Positions 34,984 to 44,995 of a stretch of DNA of 64,000 nucleotides are shown here, one piece after another. The notes beneath the pieces were generated by a model. It had not been told where the DNA came from. It searched no databases and was given only the letters and a program-made list of their open reading frames with translations. The number at the start of each line of letters is the position of its first letter. The stretch's first letter is position 1. The position numbers and the translations under genes are program-made. Origin of the DNA: Echinometra lucunter (lineage: Eukaryota > Echinodermata > Echinoidea > Camarodonta > Echinometridae); assembly GCA_029962745.1 (NCBI GenBank), contig CM057157.1, positions 1,722,835 to 1,786,834 on the forward strand, in the 5' to 3' direction.

Positions 34984-35134
34984 GGGCCCAGACTTACAAA
35001 GGGTTGCGATTGATTCAAATCGATCACAACTTTGAGATTGATCTCAATTCCTATAGATCTCTTAAATACAAAGTTGAGATCAATCTCAAAGTTGCGATTG
35101 ATTCATTAATCGCAACTCTTTGTAAGACGGGGCC
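34984..35134. mobile_element. Fold-back MITE, 151 bp
   Basis: Left arm 34984-35048 and right arm 35071-35134 are inverted copies with roughly 80% identity. Only about 22 bp lie between them. The left end reads GGGCCCAGACTTACAAAG; the right end reverse-complements to GGCCCCGTCTTACAAAG. The arms themselves contain TTGAGATTGATCTCAA-like palindromes. No coding capacity. It resembles the 56188 element in its GGGCCC ends. Confidence 0.85.
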
Positions 35135-35180
35135 AAGATTGCTCTTCTTTGCACTTGTACTATGTATGCAAAACACAAAC

Positions 35181-35213
35181 AATACAAAGCAAACAAACAA
35201 ACAAACAAACAAT
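35181..35213 (+). repeat. (CAAA)n microsatellite
   Basis: About seven units of CAAA, mostly perfect. Confidence 0.9.
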
Positions 35214-35574
35214 GGTCACCATCGTTCAGCCATCATGGTTTTGTTCTCAGCTAATGCAACCAATGTGCATTTCTGGAACAGATGTAGCTAATTATTTTTT
35301 GCACCCAAGTACAACTGTAGCATTTAAGGCCATCCATCAATGATTAAATACGCAAAGAACATATCATACCTCCCTCCCCCAAAAATGAGACAATGAAAGA
35401 GAGAAATATAAGTGCAAAGCCCCAAACAGTTTTTTTTTTCAGTTTAATAGCTGTCTTCCGAACCTGAATCCAAGCAATGACTATAGAAATGATACAAGGA
35501 CACACCATTAGCTCTGTTATGCAGTGTTGTGCTTGAAAGAAATACTGCCCTCAAAAACTTCATGGGCTCTGAGT
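35214..35574. other. Unique sequence
   Basis: Nothing recognised. Confidence 0.5.
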
Positions 35575-35755
35575 GTGGGTGTGTGTGTGCGTGTGTGTAA
35601 GAGATAGAAGTAGGGAGAACAAGAAAGAGAGAGAATGAGAGAGAGGGGATAAAAGAAAAAGAAAAAAGTGAGAGAGAGAGAGAGAGAGAGAGACAAAGAG
35701 ACATGGAGGAAAAAGGAATGACACAGGGAAGAGAGAGCAAATGAGAGAGAGAGAG

Positions 35756-35791
<36 letters not shown>

Positions 35792-36030
35792 AAGGAGGGT
35801 ATACATTGCAGGGTTACAGAAAAACAATACTGTAGATAAAAGATGAAAAACCAAGAAAACGAAGTAAGGAAGACCGTCATTTGATAGAACAGAATAGAAT
35901 AAGGGAATGAGAAAGAGAAGCAGAAGTAAGAGGAATGAGAAATTCACATGGTCATAATAAGTGTGTGCAAGAGAGAGAGAGAGACGTGCAGAGAGACAGA
36001 AAAAGATAGAGAGAGAGAGAGAGACACGGG
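35575..36030 (+). repeat. GT then GA-rich tract
   Basis: (GT)n at 35577-35600, followed by GA runs at 35668-35695, 35743-35755, 35761-35785 and 35970-36025. Minus-strand frames up to 167 codons are low-complexity artefacts. Confidence 0.93.
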
Positions 36031-36580
36031 GGCTCTAAAAAATATCTTGAATAATTATGGAAATGATAAAAACAAGAGAGACCAAGGTTAAAGGAGAAGG
36101 CAAATAAGCAATGAGGAGCCTAAAGATAGCCATTTAATGGACAAAGCTACCTATATGAACAAAACCAACAAAGAACATGAAAGTGCTACCATATCAAAGG
36201 CTTTGACCCTTATAATAACATTTGTACATTCATTAAGTGATAGTCCATGTACAATAAACTAATCATGGCTCCACTCATTTGTAATTTAAGGAGACATATT
36301 CTGTTCATGTTTGCATTAATGCATTGAGACAATAGCTTTAGACTCACAAACTGCACCCATTATGGGCCTGTTCCCATAAGCCAATATACTGCACTGAATG
36401 CTCTGTAGTGTCTTATATGCTACCACTTGCATACACCATGGATTAGTATTGGGCAGCACCAAATCAAATTGCTCCACCGACAGCTAGCATACATAAATAT
36501 GGCAGCTCCTTTTCAGTGATTCTCAATAAGCGCAGTTTTGAAACAAGAAAGTTCACTGCCCACATGTACCTCTGCACAGG
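36031..36580. other. Unique sequence
   Basis: Nothing recognised. Confidence 0.5.
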
Positions 36581-36745
36581 GGCGTAGCTAGACCTTTTTT
36601 GGTGGGGGGGGGGGGATGTAGAGGCCACTGATTAACAACGACCAACATCTATTACTTAAACCATCTAAAGCCCATGGGGGACTTTCCATTGTGTGCCTGT
36701 ATCACATTTCCATTCAATTTCAACCAGATTTGGTGATTTTTATAT

Positions 36746-38330
36746 GAGCGAGCGAGGCGAGCAAGGAAATGATGCTCCTTTTCATTTTTTGAAGTGATGA
36801 TTCTGCATCAAAATACGAGATGGGCCTATACGATATCTAAATCATAAATGTGGTCACTTCGCCTGCAGAATTCATTCGCTTTCCCCAAACATTCTGTGTC
36901 TAAATATTATACGAGCGAGCGCAAAGAGCGAGAAAAAAAATATACACTCTTTGTCATGCTATTCACGAGACGACCTGGATAAATCTGACGTATTTGCTCA
37001 TTGGCATACGGACTTGCGGACTGACTGTATTTTGTCATCAAAATACATTTTGAACAATAAGATATCTAAATAATAGCCTATTCGGTCACCATGCTTACAA
37101 GTGAGGAAAAATAAATATACTCTTTATCAGGGTAAAAGTGATAATTCTTCATCAAAATATGCGATGGGCTTATTAGATATCTAGATTATTTTTGTCCCCT
37201 CACTTGCCGAATTCATTCGCTTTCAAAACCATCCTGTCTCTAAATATGATACGAGCGAGCAAAGCGAGCGAAGAAAAAATATATATACTCCTTTTCATGG
37301 TTGAGGTGATCATTTTTCATCAAAGTACACGATGGGCCGAAAGGTATCTAAATTATACATTTAGTCACCTCGCTTGCCGAATTTGTTCGCTTTCAAAAAC
37401 TATCCTGTATCTAAATATTATACGAGCGAGGAAAAAGATACTCCTTTTCATGGCTGAGGTGATTATTCTTCCTCAATATACATGATGGGCCGAAAGTTAT
37501 CTAAATTATATATTTGGTCATCTCGCTTGCCCGATCTCGTATTTGAATATTATACGAGCGAGCGCAGCGAGCGAGGAAAAATATACACCTTTTTCATGTT
37601 ATTTCGTCAAAATACACTTTGGCCAGTATTAGATATCTAAATCATATATTCGGTCACCTTGCTTGCCAAATTCCTTTGCTTGCAAAAACTATCCTGTATC
37701 TAAATACTATACGAGCGAGCGAAGCGAGCGAGGACAAAATATATACTCCCTTTTCATGGTTGAGGTGATTATTCATTCTTCATCAAAATACACGATGGGC
37801 TGAAAGGTATCTAAATCATATTCCAAAACAATCCCGTTTTTGAAATATTATACGAGCGAGCGTAGCAAGCGAGGAAAACTATACACTCTTTTTCATGCTA
37901 TTTCGTCAAAATACACTTAGGCCAATAAGATATCTAAATCATATATTCGGTAACCTCGCTTGGCGAATTCTTTTGTTTTTCCTAAACCATCCAGTATGTG
38001 AATAATATACGAGCGAGCGCAGCGAGCGAGAAAATTTATACACCCTTTTCCATAGAATGAGTGTTATTTTGTCATCAAAATACATTTAAACATATAAGAT
38101 ATCCCAATTATGTATTCGATTGTCTATTTGCCAAAAAAGCGAAACCATCCATCATCTATACGAGCGAGTGCAGTGAGCGAGGCAAATTATACACTCTTCT
38201 TAATGGTATTTCATCACCAAAATACACTCCTATAAGATATCTAAATAATATTTGATCACCTATTTGCAAAATATTTGGGCACCTCGCTTGCTGTTTCTAC
38301 CAGGGTGAAGTGAGCGACTGACAAAATAAT
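36746..38330 (+). repeat. Ten diverged GAGCGAGCG tandem repeats, 132-185 bp
   Basis: GAGCGAG-type motifs at 36746, 36913, 37098 (degenerate), 37253, 37424, 37556, 37713, 37854, 38011 and 38162. Between them each unit repeats AAAATATACACTC, TTTTCATG, CATCAAAATACAC, AGATATCTAAAT, TCGGTCACCTCGCTTGCC and GAATTCATTCGCTTTC, or variants. CCTCGCTTGC can pair with GCGAGCGAGG, so each unit could form a stem. No open frame is kept. Confidence 0.92.
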
Positions 38331-38593
38331 GCTGTATTTTCTATAAACACTGTCGATTCCAGTCCGGACTCGATGGAGGGCTGGGTAACTCGATTACCGG
38401 ATAACCCCATCATCACGGTACAATATTGTCGATATACAGAGAGCGCGCCAATTGCGTAATATCAAAACTTGCCAAGGATGATGAAGGATCAAGCAAGAAT
38501 ACCCGACAAAGTACAGCCGGGGCAGCCCTTCCTGACCCGACATGGTCCACATTCAACGTCTGCACCGTACCCGCGCAAGCACAACCTCGCAAC

Positions 38594-38862
38594 CTCTCTT
38601 TCTCTCTCCGAGACTCTTTCTCATCTTTACCTTGTCATCATTGTTTTTTTTATCCATTTTCTTCCTTTTTTTCCTCTTTTCCTTTTCCCCTCTCTTTTTT
38701 TCTTTTCTTTTTTCTTTCCCCTTCTCATTTTCTCATTCATTTTCTTTTTCCCTTTTTCTTCTCTCCTTTTCCTTTTCTCTTTTTCTTCTTCTCCTTTTTT
38801 TCTTTCTTTTTTCTTTCCCCTTCTCATTTTTTTCTCTCCCCCTTTTTCACTTTTCCTGACGG
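38594..38862 (+). repeat. Pyrimidine-rich tract
   Basis: TTTTC and CCTTTT runs; overlapping plus-strand frames of 105-166 codons rich in Phe/Ser are artefacts. Confidence 0.95.
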
Positions 38863-38895
38863 CAGTGCAGATTTACCGACGACATCCTGAGCAGT

Positions 38896-38926
38896 GGGGG
38901 GGGGGGGGGGGGGTGTCACCCCCCCC
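38896..38926. repeat. G18 and C8 pair separated by TGTCA
   Basis: Eighteen G (38896-38913), TGTCA, then eight C (38919-38926): a perfect GC hairpin with a five-base loop. Confidence 0.95.
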
Positions 38927-38944
38927 TGTAGCTACGGTCCTGCT

Positions 38945-40740
38945 TCTGCATGGTACGGGTAAGCTGTGACTTCTAACATTGTATGGACAATAAAAACAAG
39001 AAAGAGAATAAATCTTTAAGAAAGAAAAAAAGAAAAAGATAGATATAAATAGAAGTGAACATCTTTGTTTTTTTAACATGATTACAAAGAGAGTCATTGC
39101 AGAGGATAAAGTTTCTCTGAATTATCGCCATGAAAAAGGAAATTCCCTAATTTTGAAACATGAATTATAGCTTGCATTCATGTTTCACACCTTTTATGCT
39201 TTAAAATCATACAACAGTTGCTTTAATAGCCTCTAAAGTGTGCGATCAAAATACAAATGAGAGAAATAAACAATCTATGACCGACAAGGGAAATTTCCCT
39301 TGTGAAAATGAACTTAAGCTGGCTCTGTATAGAATGTGCTTGGGATGTAAAGTTGGAAACATTTTAAGCAGACCCTCAGGAAAACTTTAATAATGGAAAA
39401 CAAACTTTAAAGTATCACCAGTAAGAGAAAAACAATTTTTTTCCACAGATAAAGAATATATACAAAAGACTGCTAGAATTGGGACAAGATGAGAGAGTGT
39501 GTGTTTGTGTGTGTGTGAGAGAGAGAAGGGGGGGGGGGGGGGGTAAGATAAAGCCTTTGGACGTAAGAAATATCATCTTGTAGTCATATAACATTTGCTA
39601 AACATTCTCTTTCCTTTACAATTGTTTCCTATTTTCTGTAAACCTTTCTTCTAAAATATTCATGTATCTCTTAGTAATAAAAAAAGTGTTTTCTAATCTG
39701 AACATTCAAAAGAAATCAAACTGGTTATTTTCTTTAAATCATATCAAAATTCTAGGCAAAAAGCAAAGCATCAATAGGTCAGTGACACTATGATTGACCA
39801 GAAAAGCTTCAGTAAGAATGTACTAATTTGAAAACGACAAAAATGAGGGGGATTTTACGAGGTGTTAACCTAACACAGCTTACACACTTGGACAGACAGA
39901 CAGGCGTTAACAATAGTAGAGAAGCTTCCTTTTTGAATAATTTATTTTTTTGTTGCTGCTGTAAAACGACAATGTCCAGTGGGAATTTCAATATTAAAGC
40001 AGCTAATGCCTTTCACTTAACAAGAAAGCATTTAAAATAAATATATGAATAATACAGACATAAAAAGCAACTTGTTAAATTCCATTAATACAAAAAAAAT
40101 TAAATAAAGGAATAACTCATTCGGAAAGAAGGTACAACATGCACATTTGAAAATAAGCAATAAATTGCGATGGTAAATAAAATATATCAGCAGTAAAAAT
40201 ATATATAGATCTACTTGCACAAACAAAAGAAAGCTAAATAAATTTGTAATAAATGTATTAACCTCAACTTGTATGACTCTATCAAAGAGTATTATAAAAC
40301 AATGAATTAATCTCAGAGTCTCAGTGAGAGTAATGAATATTCCTAGAAATACTACATTAATTCAACTAGAATGATTCATTAAGAGAAAAACAGGATTTTA
40401 TTCCATTCTCAGAGACAATATCTAGAAGAACAAGGATTCCAGGGATTGGGACATGTTAATAACGATATGGCTATGCATACTGTACTGAAATGAAACACTG
40501 TGATATAAATAGATGCATAGGAAAGGGACATATTCTAGGTATAATAAAAAAAGGGGAAAACAGTAAAAAATGAGAGACAAAAAAAGTGCTTGAGAGTGGG
40601 AGACAGTGCAAGAGAGAAAGAGAGAGAACAGGAGAAGAAATAGTGCTCATTGTTGCCTAGTTGGAAGGGTAAGATGAGTGCATGTACATTACATAGGTTG
40701 ATATAAAAGGAATAAAGACAGGAAGATGAAGAGAAAGAGA
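38945..40740. other. Unique AT-rich sequence with GT/GA/G16 run
   Basis: At 39493-39543 a GT run becomes GA and then G16 (39528-39543). Nothing else recognised. Confidence 0.55.
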
Positions 40741-40753
40741 AAGAGAAGGATAA

Positions 40754-40800
40754 AGATGATGATGATGATAATGATGATGATGATGATGATAATAATAATA
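40754..40800 (+). repeat. (GAT)n microsatellite
   Basis: GAT units ending in AAT units. Confidence 0.95.
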
Positions 40801-40893
40801 TGTTTTTGTTTTTTGGTTTTTTTTACCCAGGGTAGCCTCTTCATTACTGTTCTCCCAGAGGCCCCTGCAGGCATATAATTAGATAAACACAAA

Positions 40894-40910
40894 GTAAAAG
40901 AAAAAGAGAA

Positions 40911-40996
<86 letters not shown>

Positions 40997-41204
40997 GGAA
41001 AGAGAAAGAGAAAGAGAAAGAGAGACAAAGTAAAAGAAAAAGAGAAAGAGAAAGAAAGAAAAAGAGAAAGAAAGAGAAAGAAAGAGAAAGAAAGAGAAAG
41101 AAAGTGAAAGAAAGTGAAAGAAAGAGAAAGAAAGTGAAAGAAAGAGAAAGAGAGACAAAGTAAAAGAGAAAGAGAAAGAAAAAGAGAAAGAAAGAGAAAG
41201 ATAA

Positions 41205-41237
<33 letters not shown>

Positions 41238-41432
41238 TAGAAAGAGAAAGAGAAAAAGGAAAAAGAGAAAGAGAAAGAGAGAAAGAGAGAAAGAGAAAGG
41301 AAAAGAGAAAGTGAAAGAAAAAGAGGAGAAATAAAAAGAAAAAGAGGAGAAAGAGAAAGAAAAAGAGGAGAAAGAAAGAGAAAGAAAGAGAAAGAGAGAA
41401 AGAGAAAAAGAAGGAGCAAGAGAAAAAGACAG
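40894..41432 (+). repeat. (AGAAAG)n polypurine tract, 540 bp
   Basis: Hexamer-based A/G tract with very few interruptions (isolated T or C). All three minus-strand frames stay open for 209-304 codons and give Ser/Phe/Leu repeats. These are artefacts of a stop-free repeat. Confidence 0.97.
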
Positions 41433-42028
41433 GGCAGAAAGTCCTGATGAGAATTTTGTGAAGAGCTGTACAAGTACCGGCTGGATGTATTGAAGTGGCT
41501 GAAGCCAATCTTGCCTTGAATAATTCATTCCTATCTTGGCTTGCCTAGCCATAGCTTGGTTGCTCCCTGCCTGCCTGCCTGCCTGGTTGGGTAGGAGCAG
41601 CAAGAATCTGTATCTACCATGCAGATAGCTAGCATGCGGTATATCTTCTTAGATTTTTGGATTGTTGGTCAATACGGGATAGGGCAGGAATGTATAATTT
41701 TTGGTGATAATGAGATGATTTGATGATGGACATGAATTTTGTATGAGTGGTAAATCTTCTCAGCTGGTGGGCAAAGTGACACATGTCTCTCTGTGTATGA
41801 ATTATTCAAGGAGTGATTTTTGTCTTTTGTTTTTCACATTCTTAATAACTCTTGAGTGGACACCAACCAATATTTGGATTTTTTTCTCATTTCTTTTTTT
41901 GGAAACATGGAAACACTTTTACTAAGTATTTTGCTTGGCTAAGAAATTTGCTTAAGTTGTATTCATTTCATAGTAAACCCTACTTAAGCCAAAATTCTTA
42001 CTGATAACACAAGCCAATAGGAAGATTG
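41433..42028. other. Unique sequence
   Basis: Includes a (GCCT)n patch at 41568-41585. Phrases with ACTAAGTATTTTGC and CTTAAG near 41920-41995 resemble sequence right of the next element (43683-43872), so that element may have inserted into another repeat. Confidence 0.4.
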
Positions 42029-42049
42029 TGTCTCGCCCACCCGTGGCTA

Positions 42050-43430
42050 AATAACACGAAAGTTTCCCCAAGTACATCCCTTGCCCTAACCAAGTTTGAT
42101 GTCACAAGAAAGTCTTGCAGGTCGTAAAGTTTGACCTAAAATGACCTTTCACCTTACCATGTGACCTGACAGCACAATAGCATGAATGTACCCCTAGTGC
42201 ATCTATCACCCAAATTTGGTTGCTATTGCAGCAACATGTGCCAAGTTATGCGTCATAAGAGAGTCTTGCAGGTAAACTTTAACGTTTGAAATACAAGAAA
42301 TGACAGAGGAAAAGCAAATTCAAGAATTTGAAAACATCTGTAACATATGACCTCCAATGACCTTTCACCTTATCATGTGAAGTCCAACAGAATGATAACA
42401 TGCACTTCCCCTTAGTGATCTGCAACCCAAGTTTGACTGAAAAGTGTGACACGGTTGCAAAGTTTTGTGTCATAAGAGAGTCTTGCACGTAAACTTTAAC
42501 CGTTCAACGTTTGACCTGTAATGACCTTTGACCTGACCATGTGACCTCTGACTGGACCATAACATGCAGGTCCCCTTAGTGCATCTACAACCCAAGTTTG
42601 ATAGATAAGTGTCACACGATTGCAGAGTTTTGTGTCATAAGAGAGTCTTGCACGTAAACTTTAATGTTTGACCTGAAATGACCTTTGACCTTACCATGTG
42701 ACCTATGACTGGACCATAACATGCAGGTCCCCTTAGTGCATCGACAACCCAAGTTTGATAGATAAGTGTCACACGATTGCAGAGTTTTGAGTCATAAGAG
42801 AGTCTTGCACGTAAACTTCAACGTTTGACCTGAAATGACCTTTGACCTTACCATGTGACCTCTGACTGGACCATAACATGCAGGTCCCCTCAGTGCATCT
42901 ACAACCCAAGTTTGGTTGAAAAGTGAGTCACGGTTGCAAAGTTATGTGTGATAAGAGAGTCTTGCACGTCAACTTTAACATTTGACCTGAAATGACCTTT
43001 GACCTTACCATGTGACCTCTGACTGGACAATAAGATGCAGGTCCCCTTAGTGCATCTACAACCCAAGTTTGATTGAACAGTGTCACACAGTTGCAGAGTT
43101 TTGTGTCATAAGAGAGTCTTGCACGTAAATTTTAACGTTTGACCTAAAATGACCTTTGACCTTACCATGTGACCTCTGACTAGAGCATAACATGCAGGTC
43201 CGCTTAGGGCATCTACAACCCAAGTTTGGTTGAAAAGTGAGTCACGGTTGCAGAGTTTTGTGTCATAAGAGAGTCTTGCACGTAAACTTTAACGTTTGAC
43301 CTGAAATGACCTTTGACCTTACCATGTGACCTCTGACTGGACCATAACATGCAGGTCCCCTTAGTGCATCTACAACCCAAGTTTGGTTGAAAAGTGAGTC
43401 ACGGTTGCCAAGTTATCTTTCATAACGTTT
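42050..43430 (+). repeat. 157-bp tandem array carrying nuclear-receptor half-sites
   Basis: After a truncated first unit, TTGACC landmarks lie at 42131, about 42349, 42511, 42668, 42825, 42982, 43139 and 43296; the last six are spaced exactly 157 bp. Each unit has a block of TGACCT half-sites. TGACCTTTGACCT is perfect at 42522-42534, 42679-42691, 42836-42848, 42993-43005, 43150-43162 and 43307-43319. The two leftmost units read CTTTCACC instead. On the other strand the 13-mer is AGGTCAAAGGTCA, the consensus direct repeat with one spacer base bound by RXR/HNF4/COUP-type receptors. Binding is not shown here. Confidence 0.95.
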
Positions 43431-43432
43431 GT

Positions 43433-43532
43433 GACGGACGGACGGACGGACGGACGGACGGACGACGGACGGACGACGGACGGACGACGGACGGACGACG
43501 GACGGACGACGGACGGACGACGGACGGACGAC
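43433..43532 (+). repeat. (GACG)n microsatellite with 11-bp higher order
   Basis: GACG units, then a repeated 11-mer ACGGACGGACG. Every base step is CpG-bearing; minus-strand frames give VRPSSVRRPS repeats only. Confidence 0.97.
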
Positions 43533-43576
43533 ATTTGGATCCCTTAGTCTCGCCTTCACCTCCGGTGGGCGAGACA

Positions 43577-44163
43577 AAAAGTGATAAGCAATGTGACATA
43601 TTTTCAATGCACAATAACGTGTTGCATCAAATACACTATGATATAATTCTGCACAGATCGTGATGATTGCGTATAAAAACTTATGCCTGCCAATCAAGGC
43701 CTCCAAAATGATTGGCTTAAGTCTGCTAGGTAGGTGTCTTAGATTTAAAGTAAAATACTTAGCCAAAATATTGAATTGAATACCAAAATCTGTTAAGCAT
43801 TTTATCTAAGTAAAAAACTAAGAAAAATACTCATATTTCTGACTTAAGTATTGAATTGAATACCGGCCCTGGACTTTTCATCTTTGCCTCCTACTTTAAA
43901 AAACAAACAAACTAACAAACAAAAATACAAACTCAGCCTGACAATTCCAATGTATACGTATAAAGTTTATTGAATCAGTGGATTTTGTAATTTCACATAA
44001 AGACGTTACTTTTATGATGGAGTCTGATTAAGACAAGGTGATGGAGCATAAAGTGTAACTAAGATTTGAATTGACAGAAACAATGATAACAGACAATAAG
44101 GAGAGAAAAATCAATAAAAAGCAGTTCACTATTTGTCTGCTGACAGACAGTTTTACATAGACT
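43577..44163. other. Unique sequence with a possible MITE end
   Basis: About 43683-43872 contains ATACTTAGCC and AAGTATTGAATTGAATACC and ends ACCGGCCCTGG. CCAGGGCCGGTATTCAATTC on the minus strand has the look of a TIR, but the partner end is not visible. Confidence 0.35.
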
Positions 44164-44204
44164 TTAATCCAAAGCCAACCGAAAGTGGTTAGCCATGGGA
44201 GTTA
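44164..44204 (-). mobile_element. Mini-MITE remnant at the left edge of the 24-bp array
   Basis: Starts TTAATCC and carries AACCG, GTGGT, AGCCATGGGAG in the same order as the reverse-oriented 80-bp mini-MITE (AACCGGGTGGT, AGCCTATGGGAG). It runs directly into the first 24-bp unit. An internal deletion of about 8 bp relative to the family is inferred. Confidence 0.65.
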
Positions 44205-44995
44205 GAGAATTCAGTAGTCAAACAGTTCGAGAATTCAGTAGTCAACCGGTTAGAGAATTCAGTAGTCAACCAGTTAGAGAATTCAGTAGTCACCCAGTTA
44301 GAGAATTCAGTAGTCAACCGGTTAGAGAATTCAGTAGTCAACCGGTTAGAGGATTCAGTAGTCAACCGGTTAGAGAATTCAGTAGTCAACCGGTTAGAGG
44401 ATTCAGTAGTCAACCGGTTAGATAATTCAGTAGTCAACCGGTTAGAGAATTCAGTAGTCAACCAGTTAGAGAATTCAGTAGTCAACCAGTAAGAGAATTA
44501 AGTAGTAAACCAGTTAGAGAATTCAATAGTCAACCGGTTAGAGAATTCAGTAGTCAACCGGTTAGAGAATTCAGTAGTCGACCAGTTAGAAAATTCAGTA
44601 GTAAACCAGTTAGAGAATTCAGTAGTCGACCGGTTAGAGAATTCAGTAGTCGACCGGTTAGAGAATTCAGTAGTCGACCGGTTAGAGAATTCAGTAGTCG
44701 ACCGGTTAGAGAATTCAGTAGTCGACCGGTTAGAGAATTCAGTAGTCGACCGGTTAGAGAATTCAGTAGTCGACCAGTTAGAGAATTCAGTAGTCGACCG
44801 GTTAGAGAATTCAGTAGTCGACCGGTTAGAGAATTCAGTAGTCGACCAGTCAGAGAATTCAGTAGTCAACCGGTTAGAGAATTCAGTAGTCAAACAGTTA
44901 AAGAATTCAGTAGTCAACCGGTTAGAGAATTCAGTAGTCAACCGGTTAGAGAATTCAGTAGTCGACCAGTTAGAGAATTCAGTAGTCGACCCTTA
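44205..44995 (+). repeat. 24-bp minisatellite, about 33 units
   Basis: The unit is GAGAATTCAGTAGTCAAC plus CGGTTA. The central block (about 44576-44855) mostly has GTCGAC in place of GTCAAC, while outer units keep GTCAAC, showing internal homogenisation. Nearly every unit holds an EcoRI site (GAATTC). The unit matches the terminal 24 bp of the mini-MITE at all but one or two positions. The period is divisible by 3, giving frames of 8-residue repeats (REFSSQPV on plus, TTEFSNRL/S on minus), which are artefacts. Confidence 0.97.

Larger units (their letters stand above)
36582..38944. mobile_element. Possible TIR-bounded composite around the GAGCGAGCG array
   Basis: The left boundary reads CAGGGGCGTAGCTAGAC and is followed by a G12 run. 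The right boundary reads CTGTAGCTACGGTCCTG after a C8 run. Reversed and complemented, the right end matches the left at about 13 of 17 positions. A GGGGCGTAGC-type start next to a G run is a recurring feature of invertebrate repeats. If real, the element encloses the array, a 260-bp CpG-richer unique block (38331-38590) and a CT tract. Boundaries are tentative. Confidence 0.4.
42029..43576. mobile_element. TIR element filled with 157-bp DR1 repeats
   Basis: TGTCTCGCCCACC at 42029-42041 is the exact inverse complement of GGTGGGCGAGACA at 43564-43576. In between are the tandem array (about 42050-43430), a (GACG)n microsatellite (43433-43532) and a terminal hairpin GTCTCGCC/GGCGAGAC (43547-43554 and 43568-43575). 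No protein frame is present, so it would be non-autonomous. No clear target duplication is seen. Confidence 0.75.

Noticed and set aside
35444..35947. 167-codon minus-strand frame with hydrophobic segments
   Set aside because: Apparent membrane segments are CT-repeat leucines, serines and phenylalanines. The same applies to frames at 5377-5723, 7603-7965, 16596-16923, 17258-17846, 31383-32283, 38426-38969, 45355-45760 and 46341-46774.
40689..41603. 304-codon minus-strand frame and two 209-codon companions
   Set aside because: All three minus frames are open because (CTTTCT)n contains no stop codon; composition is Ser/Phe/Leu only.
43413..43766. VRPSSVRRPS repeat protein
   Set aside because: Translation of the (GACG)n 11-bp higher-order repeat at the end of the TIR element.
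44189..44941. Octapeptide-repeat proteins on both strands
   Set aside because: A 24-bp period gives open frames on both strands simultaneously; the repeat derives from a MITE end and shows no coding constraint.
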